DNA of 64,000 nt from a bacterium (GTDB lineage: Bacteria; Zhuqueibacterota; QNDG01; JAGLOF01): positions 51,373-115,372 of the forward strand of contig JAFGRY010000003.1 of assembly GCA_016934955.1 (NCBI GenBank). The letters run 5' to 3'. A model generated the notes under the pieces. It had not been told where the DNA came from, searched no databases, and saw only the letters and a program-made list of their open reading frames with translations. Both the position numbers and the translations under genes were made by a program. Position 1 is the first letter of the stretch. Every line of letters begins with the position of its first letter. Shown here one piece after another: positions 26,466-34,847 of this stretch.

Positions 26466-27194
26466 TTATCGAAACAGCAGGCCGGCGACGTTCAGGATGA
26501 GCGTGAGCAGTATCAGGCCGAGGTCGGCGGCCCGAAAGGGAATACGGGCCGGAATGCGTCCGGTCCGGGGCTGACCGTACCCGCGAAGCTCGAGAGTGAG
26601 TGCGGAATGGAACACATATTCGACGCTGCGCAAAAGAACGGCGGATGCGAGCTGTTTAACGGCGACGCTTTTCTCTCTGAGCGGAAGGCTGCGGAATGAT
26701 ATCCCCCTGAAGCGGAAAAACCAGAGCACTCTGCGGCCTTCAGCATAGATGAACGGAAGAAGCTTGACGGTCAGGAGCAACAGAAGGCTGAAATTCAGGG
26801 GAATCTTCATCTTATCGCCCAGCACAAGAAACTGAAAGATCGATGCGCAGGCCATGACCCGGGCGAGTAAAAAAAGGATCATGAAGCGGATCCAGAGCAG
26901 CACCGCTTCTCTGAAACCGTCGCTGAACACGAGCTCCACTCCCGCGACCGAGACCAGCGGCCTGCCGCTACGCCGGAAGAGCACCTGCAGCAGAGAGACG
27001 CCGACAAGCACGGTCGCTGTCTTCAGCAGTCTGCGCAAAAAATAGGGGATATCTTCAGGCTGCATCACCAGGATAAAAAAGAGGAGTAATGCGAGCCAGA
27101 CCAGGGGCATGACGACTGATTGCCCGGCAACCGCCCAGGCGGTGGCGGAGAGTCCCATCAGCAGCAGAGATATGATATTAACCCCGGCAGTCAC
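26466..27194 (-). CDS. ECF transporter transmembrane component (EcfT/CbiQ-like)
   Basis: 242 aa with about five membrane helices. The cytoplasmic coupling region contains FRFRGISF and LELRGYGQPRTGR, matching the two Ala/Glu-Arg-Gly motifs by which EcfT proteins grip the two ATPases. This is the coupling subunit of an energy-coupling-factor importer. Its start overlaps the stop of the downstream-type ATPase gene by 4 bases. It completes the S-A-A'-T set of the operon. Confidence 0.82.
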   Translation of the reverse strand: MTAGVNIISLLLMGLSATAWAVAGQSVVMPLVWLALLLFFILVMQPEDIPYFLRRLLKTATVLVGVSLLQVLFRRSGRPLVSVAGVELVFSDGFREAVLLWIRFMILFLLARVMACASIFQFLVLGDKMKIPLNFSLLLLLTVKLLPFIYAEGRRVLWFFRFRGISFRSLPLREKSVAVKQLASAVLLRSVEYVFHSALTLELRGYGQPRTGRIPARIPFRAADLGLILLTLILNVAGLLFR

Positions 27195-27841
27195 AATACG
27201 CTCCTCGCGTCACCGCAAAGAGGATTTTCCCTCATGATCCACCCGGGAAACGACAAAAGGTCCGTCCATGAGTCGCGGTCGACCGCGGTGCAGCCGAGAA
27301 TGCACACCGGAGCCGGAATACCCGTTTTCGGAGAGTCCTCGATAAACAGACGCAAAAAACCGATAAGGCGCTGCAGGCTCGCTTCGGACAGCCCGCGGGC
27401 GGGGTTGCCGGCAATCAGGTACTCGGGCTGTTTTGCCAGCTGGCAGAGGAACCAGATGAGTTTCGTCTCTCCATCCGAGAGTGCATAGGGCTGTCTTTCA
27501 GCCAGATGCGCGAGCCCCATGCGCGCCAGCAGCATGCCGGCCCGGATCCTCTCCTGCTCGCCGGCCCCGGCCCGGGCTGCAGCGGCTGCGCAATACACGG
27601 CCACCTCCATTTCCACGGTCTCGGTAAAAAAAACGGGGGGCAACGATTCAGGCACCCAACCGATACGTGATCCCAGGATGGAAACATCACCTGCTTCGGG
27701 TGCCCACTGCCGGTGTCTGGCCGCGGACCGGGACGGCTCATACAGATGCAGACGACAGCAGCGGTCGATCTCGTCCGGTTCCCGCTGTTCCAGGACATAC
27801 CCGGACCCGTCCGGAAACAGGTCCCTGAGGAGATCAATCAT
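27191..27841 (-). CDS. degenerate ABC ATPase of ECF importer (signature kept, Walker A and B lost)
   Basis: 216 aa. It aligns with an ABC ATPase from the Q-loop onward: IGWVPESLPPVFFTETVEMEV, then signature YALSDGETKL (120-128). The N-terminal Walker A region is absent, and the Walker B position reads YLIAGNPARGLS (141-152) with no Asp/Glu. Thus it cannot hydrolyse ATP itself but could supply its signature to the partner's site. The start at 27841 has GGGAGG upstream. Overlaps the partner ATPase gene by 8 bases. Confidence 0.75.
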   Translation of the reverse strand: MIDLLRDLFPDGSGYVLEQREPDEIDRCCRLHLYEPSRSAARHRQWAPEAGDVSILGSRIGWVPESLPPVFFTETVEMEVAVYCAAAAARAGAGEQERIRAGMLLARMGLAHLAERQPYALSDGETKLIWFLCQLAKQPEYLIAGNPARGLSEASLQRLIGFLRLFIEDSPKTGIPAPVCILGCTAVDRDSWTDLLSFPGWIMRENPLCGDARSVL

Positions 27842-28499
27842 GGTAAAGCCTCCCGCCCTGAAGACACCAGACAGGCAACCCGCTTCCGAAACGGGTGTGG
27901 GTGCTTGCGATGATGATCGCTTCCTGCTGCCGGAGAAACCGGAAAAACGGCTCCCAGGCGCCGGCTCCCCGGGGAGAGGGTTGCCGGAACGGCTCGTCGA
28001 GCAGCCAGAGCCGCGCCCCCTGGACAAAATAGATACAGGCCAGGCACACCCGCAGATCCGCCTCGGAAAGCGCGGTAAAAGGCATAGAGAGAAGACCGTC
28101 CACGGCGGGGAAAAATTCCCGGAACAGCGCCGCCCGTTCCCTGACGGCGGCACCACTGTCCGGAAGCACCGCTTCGATGAGCATCAGTTCCTCGGCAAGC
28201 GTCGTATTGAGTACATAAAAATCAATATATTTCGAAGGAATGAACGCGATGAGCGGAAAAAATTCCTTGGGCGAATTGCCCCTGATAGAGCTGCCGTTGA
28301 TAAGCACATCCCCCGTGTAGAGCCGTCCCCTGCTGAAATGGGGGATCATTCCGGCGAGCAGCCTGAGGAGCGTTGTCTTGCCGCTGCCGTTCTCGCCCTG
28401 AAGCAGCGCCATTGTCCCGCCGGCCGCGGAGAGGTCGATGCCTTCTAAAAGCGGCGTTTCCCCCCAGCCGAAGGTGAGCTGTCTGATCTCAAGATTCAT
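27834..28499 (-). CDS. ECF-type ABC ATPase (Walker A and B intact, signature degenerate)
   Basis: 221 aa. Walker A QGENGSGKTT (34-43), Walker B LWLLDEP (164-170) and switch-like His in ASTHTR are present. The signature is LSEAD (144-148) instead of LSGGQ, and the Q-loop Gln is replaced (FIPSKYI). Together with the next gene it would build an ABC heterodimer with one complete composite site: this protein's Walker motifs with the partner's LSDGE. It overlaps the phosphatase-like gene by 4 bases. Confidence 0.8.
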   Translation of the reverse strand: MNLEIRQLTFGWGETPLLEGIDLSAAGGTMALLQGENGSGKTTLLRLLAGMIPHFSRGRLYTGDVLINGSSIRGNSPKEFFPLIAFIPSKYIDFYVLNTTLAEELMLIEAVLPDSGAAVRERAALFREFFPAVDGLLSMPFTALSEADLRVCLACIYFVQGARLWLLDEPFRQPSPRGAGAWEPFFRFLRQQEAIIIASTHTRFGSGLPVWCLQGGRLYHD

Positions 28500-30175
28500 T
28501 CGCAGATGATGGTTGTGAGATATTTGACGATCCGGTTGGGGAACCTGTCTCCCTCCGGATAGAGCGCGAACGGCCCCGTATCTCCGCGCTCTTCCGGGCT
28601 GTAGCGAATGATCAGCGACCTGAGCCCCGGATCGGCGGCGGTGAAGACCGCGGTATGGCCGTCCGCGCTGCGGGCGGTAAGCCGTTCACAGCCCCCGGCG
28701 TCCCCGGCCGGGAGCAGCTCATCGAACCGCCTCCCGGTAAAACGGTACACCACTGTCTCCCCCTTGCGCTCAAAGGAGAGCTCGAATCGTTCCTGAAAGA
28801 GTGCGGAATCGGCGGCGGAGAACCTGAGGGTGTCGGCCCTGGTGATAACCATGAGTGCGGCACGGTCAGGCGCGGCGGCCGGGCCTTGCTCGTGTCCCGC
28901 CGCGAATATGGAAGCGGCGCCGAGCAGCATCGCCGCCTGTTCCGGTGAGATTCCGGGGGGCCCGGGACCATTGCCCTGGCCCGGCGCCGAGATCAGGGGA
29001 ATCCCCATATCGGCGAAGATGAAATCCCCGTGACCGCCTGCCGTCCCTGCCGCGGTGCCGGCACACGTGTGAGCCCCGTGGTCCGAAACGACAAGCATTC
29101 CCCCCGGCCAGACCCGCCTGAGCCGGCGGCAGTAGTCGCCCAGGGTCAGGAGATGAGCTCTCGTTCTTTCGTCAGCGGGTCCCCACCGGTGGTTCAGATC
29201 GTCCAGTCCGTGAAAATGGACCCAGAGAAGCGAAAGGCCCGGCTCTCCGGCTGCTGTCAGCGCGTCCCTGAACACGGCGGCATCACGGGCGACGGGATCT
29301 CTCTCGCCATGCAGCACCAGGCGGCCGGGCACCGGATAGATCATTGTCTCTCCTTCCAGCACTGTATAGGATACGCCGAGCGCATACAGTTCCTGAAAAA
29401 GAGTGGCGCCGCCGGGCAGCCCGATCATCGCCCGGTAATTGATCCTGGTCACCGGCGGGTACGCCGCCCGGGCCATCCGCACCGTATCGGCCGGCATGGC
29501 ATTGTCATCCTCGAGAAGCGACTGTTCCAGGGCGTCCCATCCGAGCCCGTCGATGTAGACGACCAGGCAGTGACGCCGGGAAAGCGTGCGAACGACCAGG
29601 GCGGGGATGTCATGCACGCCGTATTCCGGGGGATCGATCCAGATGCCGGAGAGATCGTCGAGCCCGGGAGCATCGGGACCGGTCGCCCATGTCTCCGCAT
29701 CGAGCACAATACCGTCGGGAAAGAACAGCAGACTGCGCCCGCCGCCCTCCCGCGGCTCCCAGACATCGATGTCGATGCCGTTCCTGCCGGACCTCCCCCG
29801 GTAGCGGGTGAACCCCAGCGCACCGTTCCTGAACAGGGGCGCAAACGATTCGACACCGTCGAGCCGTGATCGGATGGAGGGAATCTCAGGAAGAGCGATG
29901 CCGCGCTGATAGAGGATCGCCCCCACCGGTTCGGCAAGATAGAGCGTCTTCGGCAGTCCGTCTCCCCGAATGGAACCGTCCGCGTATCGGATACGATCGA
30001 GGCCCGCCCCCTGCGCTGCGACGGCGAGATCCCGGGAAAAAATAAAAAGCGAGTCGGCCCCCGCCGGAACGAACCGGGAGGAATCCCCGGGAAACCGTAC
30101 ATACTGGGCGCCCGCGGCGGCCCAGAGCAGCAGAAGCAGCGCGGCGGCGGTCCGTTTCTGCGGAACCGCGCTCAT
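28496..30175 (-). CDS. secreted alkaline-phosphatase-superfamily phosphodiesterase-like protein
   Basis: 559 aa with signal peptide (LLLLLWAAAGAQ, cleavage ~residue 24). The central part shows the metal-binding pattern of the type I phosphodiesterase / nucleotide pyrophosphatase branch: CLVVYIDGLGWD (first Asp), a TRINYR segment where the Thr nucleophile would lie, HFHGLDDLNHRWGP and VVSDHGAHTC (Asp/His ligands). An N-terminal ~190 residue region precedes it. The start at 30175 overlaps the upstream stop as ATGA. In an importer operon it may release phosphate or a nucleotide from the ligand before uptake; that role is inferred. Confidence 0.72.
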   Translation of the reverse strand: MSAVPQKRTAAALLLLLWAAAGAQYVRFPGDSSRFVPAGADSLFIFSRDLAVAAQGAGLDRIRYADGSIRGDGLPKTLYLAEPVGAILYQRGIALPEIPSIRSRLDGVESFAPLFRNGALGFTRYRGRSGRNGIDIDVWEPREGGGRSLLFFPDGIVLDAETWATGPDAPGLDDLSGIWIDPPEYGVHDIPALVVRTLSRRHCLVVYIDGLGWDALEQSLLEDDNAMPADTVRMARAAYPPVTRINYRAMIGLPGGATLFQELYALGVSYTVLEGETMIYPVPGRLVLHGERDPVARDAAVFRDALTAAGEPGLSLLWVHFHGLDDLNHRWGPADERTRAHLLTLGDYCRRLRRVWPGGMLVVSDHGAHTCAGTAAGTAGGHGDFIFADMGIPLISAPGQGNGPGPPGISPEQAAMLLGAASIFAAGHEQGPAAAPDRAALMVITRADTLRFSAADSALFQERFELSFERKGETVVYRFTGRRFDELLPAGDAGGCERLTARSADGHTAVFTAADPGLRSLIIRYSPEERGDTGPFALYPEGDRFPNRIVKYLTTIICE

Positions 30176-31197
30176 TCGGCCGTCACCCGTATGCAATCGA
30201 AATCGGGGTGCTGCATGATCATGCCGACGGCACTGTCATAAACATCGCATCCGCTGCCGGACACGCGTCGATCCAGGATGGTCCGGCCGTTTTTCAGCAG
30301 ACACAGCCGCAGCGGGCGCGCCGGATCTTTCCCATACTCCTGCTTCCGCCAGACAAGATCGCTCCAGATGTCCCTCTCGGCGGCGGTAAGCTGTTTGAGA
30401 AAGATTACCGATCTGTTCGCGGTGACAGAGAAAATCCCCTTGGTTTTCAGGCCGGTGGGAACATTGACGCCGCCGATGCTGTATGCCCCGTCGGCTTCGG
30501 CGAGAAGAACCATGTATTTGATAATGGTGTTGGATTCGTAGGGCCGCAGCAGGGTGTCGGCCGCGAGTACTGAAAACCGGCCGGCATCGGCGCCCGCGCC
30601 GGCCAGCAGATTGGCGAGCGGAATGACCCGCTTCGATTCCAGCAGCGGTCTCAGGGGTGCGCTTTCCGGAAAGTAAAGGTCAAGGACAGGGAAGGCGGGC
30701 GCGGACGTGCCCAGAGACACCTCGATCCTCACCGGGTCGTTTATCCAGTACATGGGGGGCAGGTCCGGGAAAATGAGACGCATGTACCCGTATTTTTCCG
30801 GGAACACCGGTTCGTCCTCGATGCCGGTGGCGCAGAAGGCCGTCCCGAGACCGGACAGGAGGTCTCCCTCGATAACGGCCATATAGCCGTCAGACGCGGT
30901 CACCGACAGCCGCCGGATCGCGGCGGGATCCACTTCCCGGGCGGATAAAACCGCTGCCAGGGACGTCCCGGTCCAGGTCCGGACGGGGTCTTCCGGTTTG
31001 CCCTGCACGGAAACCCGGGTCTGTTTCAGCTGTTTCAGATCGGCGCCGCTGATGAACACCTCCCGGGGCCCGTCTCCGGCCGGGTCTGAAACGACCCGCA
31101 GAATGAATCCTTCGGCCGGCCGGCGAACCGCTTCCGCGGCCGCCGCGGTCATGATCAGCAAAAAGGCGACGAGAATCGCGGTGTACAGGTGTTTCAT
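30172..31197 (-). CDS. periplasmic protein with sulfite-oxidase-fold-like (Oxidored_molyb) domain
   Basis: 341 aa with signal peptide (to ~residue 23). RTWTGTSLAAVL followed by LSVTASDGYMAVI and YGYMRLIFPDLPPMYWINDPVRIEV recalls the molybdopterin-binding sulfite-oxidase fold, where such TGVPL..L and DGY segments are typical. The Mo-ligand Cys of true enzymes is not identifiable, so it may bind rather than catalyse. The related lipoprotein at 33741-34565 has similar DGY and RR-x-IF segments. Sits between the S component and phosphatase-like genes. Family call is tentative. Confidence 0.55.
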   Translation of the reverse strand: MKHLYTAILVAFLLIMTAAAAEAVRRPAEGFILRVVSDPAGDGPREVFISGADLKQLKQTRVSVQGKPEDPVRTWTGTSLAAVLSAREVDPAAIRRLSVTASDGYMAVIEGDLLSGLGTAFCATGIEDEPVFPEKYGYMRLIFPDLPPMYWINDPVRIEVSLGTSAPAFPVLDLYFPESAPLRPLLESKRVIPLANLLAGAGADAGRFSVLAADTLLRPYESNTIIKYMVLLAEADGAYSIGGVNVPTGLKTKGIFSVTANRSVIFLKQLTAAERDIWSDLVWRKQEYGKDPARPLRLCLLKNGRTILDRRVSGSGCDVYDSAVGMIMQHPDFDCIRVTAE

Positions 31198-31251
31198 ATC
31201 ATCCTCTTCATTGACAGTGTCTCAGTGATTGACACACGACCGCCGTATGCC

Positions 31252-31794
31252 TCACTCCCCGCTGAACTGGGGGAATGACGCGGTCAGAACGCGGTAGAGA
31301 CCGGCGGCCAGGATTCCGCCCAGACCGCCGAAAAAAAACGCGGGGACCAGACTCGCCAGGAGCGGAACAGCCGGGATCCGCATGATCCAGATGCCCACCA
31401 GCAGCGACCCGGTGACATTGCCCGCCGCCGGGGGAAAAAACAGGGCCCAGCCGCGACCTGACCGTCTTACCAGCAGGTACACCGCATCGATCATCAGGCA
31501 GGGGAGCACGTAAATTGCCAGGGAGAGAAATCCGTGGGACCCGTACAGCCCGGTAACGAGAATAACGGTCCCCTCGATGATCCCCGTCAGCAGAGCGGTG
31601 CCGAACCTGCGGCAGACCAGCAGCGCCAGCAGCGGCCAGAGCATGTAGATGCCGCCCGCGATGGCCCCGGCGGGGATGAACAGCGCGGAACCGATCAGCC
31701 TGGCCATGGGCCCGACCACCGGTTTCAGGGCGATGCCGCAGGCGGCCATCAGCACGATGAAGGCCGCCTCCAGGGTTGTATAGCGCTTAAGCAT
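31252..31794 (-). CDS. ECF transporter S component-like membrane protein
   Basis: 180 aa with about five to six helices and the small size of a substrate-binding S component. It contains KPVVGPMARLIGSALFIPAG and GIIEGTVILVTGLYGSHG, reminiscent of S components linked to thiamine-type or unassigned vitamins. With the EcfT and ATPases of the same operon it completes an ECF importer. The substrate cannot be read from the sequence. It starts 18 bases after the TonB receptor gene. Confidence 0.7.
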   Translation of the reverse strand: MLKRYTTLEAAFIVLMAACGIALKPVVGPMARLIGSALFIPAGAIAGGIYMLWPLLALLVCRRFGTALLTGIIEGTVILVTGLYGSHGFLSLAIYVLPCLMIDAVYLLVRRSGRGWALFFPPAAGNVTGSLLVGIWIMRIPAVPLLASLVPAFFFGGLGGILAAGLYRVLTASFPQFSGE

Positions 31795-31812
31795 ACGTCA
31801 GTCCTGCCGTGG

Positions 31813-33744
31813 TCAAAAATTCCAGAGAAAACCGGCGAATATCTGCCTGCCCGGGCCTGGATACCCCAACTCCTCCTGAAAATCGGCGTCAGAGGCGTTG
31901 GCGATCCGCAGACGCAGTTTCAATCCGCTCCGTATCGCCTGAATGATGCTGATATCATGAGTCGCGTACGCGGACAGCCAGATGGAAGAGAAATAGGTCG
32001 TCCTGGCGCTGAACCGGTTATACCCGTAGCTGATCTCGAATCCGAAGTTCGTCCTGGCATACAGCTGGGCGGACCAGCGGTGCTCCGGCAGCTCTTCCAT
32101 CATCTCTGAAGAGGCACCGGAGGCGAAGACGCGGGCGTAGCTGACATCGAGTGAAACAGATGTCCCGTACTGCCAGCGCATGGTCGCTTCCCAGCCGGGC
32201 AGCGAAGCCTCATCGATATTTTCATAACGGAATGTACGGGACGCCCGGTAGATCATGTTTTTCAGTCTATTGTAGTACACGGCGGCCCTGATCAGCCCGT
32301 TCACCGTTCCCGTGACAACAGGCCGCTCCACACCTATTTCGAATTTATCCGCCTCTTCCGGTTTGAGATCCTCGTTTCCCGAAGTGGCGCTGTAGAGCAT
32401 GTGCATGGTGGGAAAACGGACGGCGTTCGCCCAGCCGGCGCTGGCCAGCAGCGCGAACGGGAGCTTTCCCGCCACACTTACCATGGGGCTCAGGTGGCTG
32501 ATACCCGAAGAGCTGTTTTCGGCGGCGAAGAAATGCGCTCCCAGGCCGGCGGTGAGGGAGGCCCCGGAGCGATGCACCGCTACCCCTTCCATGAACAGGG
32601 TGGCCGTGAGATGGTGGTGGGAATACCACGGCTCATCCCTGTCGGGCTTTTTGTTCATGAGATCCCGGCGGATGTGCATTCCCGCCCGAATGTGCTGCCC
32701 GTTCCCCAGGTTCATGGTGCCGTCCAGGTTCCCGCCGAGCGTCCAGTTTTCCAGGAGCGAATCGTACTCCAGATTGTCGTCGTTCATCTCCCGGGACAGG
32801 TAACTCTTGAACCGGTCATGATAGGCGTCGGCGAAAAGGGTCGATTTTATCTCGAGAAGCGGGGTGACCTGCCAGCTGCCGTTGAGGGCGGTGCCGTAGC
32901 GGTACCAGGAGGGAAACTCCCGGTACACGGGCGCTTCCAGCGGCGAGGCCGACGGCGAGCACCCCTTGCGGGCGGTGTGATACCCGATGGAGAGCGCGTA
33001 GGTGGCATGCTTCGATGGATCATAGCCTATCTTGAGATTGGCGCCGGTCTTCCGGTAATCGGAATAATCCCGGATCCCGCCGTCCTCGTTGACCGTGGGG
33101 ACGAAATCATTACTGAGCCTGAAACCCGCCGACCGGTCATCGTAGCCGTGAATCCAGTAATTGAACCGGCCGACCTGCCTGCTGTGGTTGATGCTCACTT
33201 TACTGAACCGATCAGGGCCGACGTCGGCGCTGATACTGGTCAGCGGCCGCTCGTATCCATTCTTGGTGATGATATTGATGACACCGCCCATGCCGTTTGC
33301 GCCGTAGGCAACGGAGGCCGGTCCCTTCATTACCTTCACCCTAGCGATATTCTCCGCGGGCAGCATCGCCAGGTCGGCCTTGCCGTAATACCCGGGATTG
33401 ATGGGCCGACCGTCCACCAGTACCAGCACGTCCCGGGCGTTGAATCCGCGAATGCGCGTCTGTGTCTCGCTTTTCGTGCCGGTGGTGATCGTCAGACCGG
33501 GATCGAGACTGACGACATCGGCGACATCACGGCTGTTGCGCCGTCGGATCTCCAGCTCGGAAACGGTATTGGTGACGCCCGGCGCCTTGATGTAGCGGTC
33601 TCCCCAGACAACGATCTCTTCAAAATGGTAGATCGTGACAATGGAATCCTGTTTTTCCGCGACACCGACCTGGGTAATGGTCTGGCCCGCCGCCCGGGAG
33701 AGCGGCAGGGCCAGGAACAGCCAGCATGCGACACGGGTCTTCAA
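31813..33744 (-). CDS. TonB-dependent outer-membrane receptor
   Basis: 643 aa. Signal peptide to ~residue 20, TonB-box-like region (EEIVVWG), plug domain with RIRGFNARDVLVLVDGRPI and VKVMKGPASVAYGANGMGGVINIIT, then a 22-strand-type barrel ending in the beta-signal FAGFLWNF. Short for the class but complete, close in size to BtuB-like receptors. Its start overlaps the lipoprotein stop by 4 bases, and the S component follows, so it is most likely the outer-membrane step of the same uptake route. Confidence 0.92.
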   Translation of the reverse strand: MKTRVACWLFLALPLSRAAGQTITQVGVAEKQDSIVTIYHFEEIVVWGDRYIKAPGVTNTVSELEIRRRNSRDVADVVSLDPGLTITTGTKSETQTRIRGFNARDVLVLVDGRPINPGYYGKADLAMLPAENIARVKVMKGPASVAYGANGMGGVINIITKNGYERPLTSISADVGPDRFSKVSINHSRQVGRFNYWIHGYDDRSAGFRLSNDFVPTVNEDGGIRDYSDYRKTGANLKIGYDPSKHATYALSIGYHTARKGCSPSASPLEAPVYREFPSWYRYGTALNGSWQVTPLLEIKSTLFADAYHDRFKSYLSREMNDDNLEYDSLLENWTLGGNLDGTMNLGNGQHIRAGMHIRRDLMNKKPDRDEPWYSHHHLTATLFMEGVAVHRSGASLTAGLGAHFFAAENSSSGISHLSPMVSVAGKLPFALLASAGWANAVRFPTMHMLYSATSGNEDLKPEEADKFEIGVERPVVTGTVNGLIRAAVYYNRLKNMIYRASRTFRYENIDEASLPGWEATMRWQYGTSVSLDVSYARVFASGASSEMMEELPEHRWSAQLYARTNFGFEISYGYNRFSARTTYFSSIWLSAYATHDISIIQAIRSGLKLRLRIANASDADFQEELGYPGPGRQIFAGFLWNF

Positions 33745-34565
33745 TTGGCGACCACGATGGTTTGCAGATAGCTCATTTTGTATTTGCTCGAGCCGAGATC
33801 AGCGTGGGTGAAGATCGTCCGTCTGCTGTCCAGCAGCCAGTACCCGGTCTGGAACTGTTCCCAGGTCAGAGCGGTCTTGAAGCTGTAGCCGTCGATGGCT
33901 GCGAGATTGTACTCATGGCCGGCCGGCGCGTTGACGAAACGAGTGGCAATGTCCGCGAGGCTCACCGCATCCTCGGTGATACCGTCCCAGTTTTGCACCT
34001 GCACCGTGGACAGGTCGGCCAGCCGGACGAATCCCGAGCTGTCCGGGCTCGTCACGTCGATCTTGCGGCTGACCAGCACCCTGGCCACATCGCTGACATT
34101 GTAGGCGCCGGGAAGATCGATCAGCTCATCCGGAAAGATAACCCGCCTGATGGCACAGAGGATGTAGCCCAGGCCGAGCTGCTCCCAGGTATTGTCAGCA
34201 TAGCCCTTTGTGGACGCGCTGAACCCGTCATCGCCCTCAAACCGGTAGGCATACAGTTCACGGGGATCATAGACATCACCGTCATCCACATAGTTGGGGA
34301 TGAGATTGGTATCGATGAAGGCGGTGAGCCAGATGGCGTCCGTCTCTTCATAGAGCGGTTTGGCGAGCGTGTTGATGTCGAACACGGGCAGATCGTCGTA
34401 GTCGACTTTGACCGAGTCGCCGTCAAGATGTACCCAGAGAAAATTACCGGTCGTCACATCCGGACCGGTGGAGCTGTCGCCGCCGTCTTTGGCGCAGCCG
34501 CTGAACACAAGTAAGGCAAGAGCGGTGATTACCGCGAATACTGCTGTCTGTTTGCTGAATGTCAT
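33741..34565 (-). CDS. lipoprotein with two sulfite-oxidase-fold-like half repeats
   Basis: 274 aa with lipobox FSGC (Cys24). Two internal segments resemble one another: AYRFEGDDGFSAS ... GYILCAIRRVIFPDE ... VARVLVSRKIDV, and YNLAAIDGYSFKT ... GYWLLDSRRTIFTHAD ... YLQTIVVAN. Both recall the DGY and R-x-IF segments of the periplasmic protein at 30172-31197. It precedes the TonB receptor with a 4-base overlap, the position of a surface or periplasmic ligand-capture protein. No catalytic motif is recognised. Confidence 0.6.
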   Translation of the reverse strand: MTFSKQTAVFAVITALALLVFSGCAKDGGDSSTGPDVTTGNFLWVHLDGDSVKVDYDDLPVFDINTLAKPLYEETDAIWLTAFIDTNLIPNYVDDGDVYDPRELYAYRFEGDDGFSASTKGYADNTWEQLGLGYILCAIRRVIFPDELIDLPGAYNVSDVARVLVSRKIDVTSPDSSGFVRLADLSTVQVQNWDGITEDAVSLADIATRFVNAPAGHEYNLAAIDGYSFKTALTWEQFQTGYWLLDSRRTIFTHADLGSSKYKMSYLQTIVVAN

Positions 34566-34847
34566 ATCAAACCTCGGATATTGGATTCAAGGGATGGTGT
34601 GACCGCGGCCCACGCTGACGGGGACGGCCGCGGGCGTATACCGGCCCATTGCCGGGCAGGCACGTAATGAATAATTCACTGCAGGGTGTTCGCGGGAGGG
34701 TCACGGCCGATCGCTCCGGCCGTGATGAGGCTGGTTCTTCGCATAATCGTCTCCTTTCCAAGCACGGGAGGACGGACTGTTTCCGGTCCGACCCTGTCGG
34801 TCCGACCGCCCTGGGAGGTCCTTTAGGCAGGCGGACTCGGAGGCTTC
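34566..34847 (-). promoter_or_regulatory. structured GC-rich leader of the TonB/ECF operon
   Basis: The 282 bases between the NTPase gene and the lipoprotein gene contain several consecutive hairpins: CCGCGGCC/GGCCGCGG (34603-34610 with 34626-34633), CCGGC/GCCGG (34641-34655), TCACGGCCG/CGGCCGTGA (34701-34709 with 34717-34725) and CGGAC/GTCCG plus CCGAC/GTCGG stems near 34770-34810. None has a U-tract. It may be a cis-regulatory RNA; I could not match it to a known riboswitch class. Confidence 0.4.
34676..34744 (-). CDS. possible 22-residue leader peptide
   Basis: A short frame beginning MRRTSLITAGAIGRD with a strong ribosome site (GAAAGGAG, 6 bases before ATG), inside the structured leader. 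It contains the TCACGGCCG hairpin. Too short to assign; it may be a translated leader that controls the operon or chance. Confidence 0.3.
   Translation of the reverse strand: MRRTSLITAGAIGRDPPANTLQ

Noticed and set aside
27191..27841. Frameshifted or broken normal ABC ATPase
   Set aside because: The gene has a good start, coupled neighbours and keeps a clean signature and Q-loop region; no lost Walker A segment is found in another frame upstream, where the partner ATPase lies.
34567..34761. 64-codon open frame in the same leader
   Set aside because: No ribosome site and an Arg/Pro-rich translation; the overlapping 22-codon frame with a good site is the better candidate.
34566..34847. Cobalamin, TPP or Moco riboswitch in the TonB/ECF leader
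   Set aside because: The conserved boxes of the cobalamin and TPP classes were not found, and I cannot align the Moco core with confidence, so only a generic structured leader is reported.
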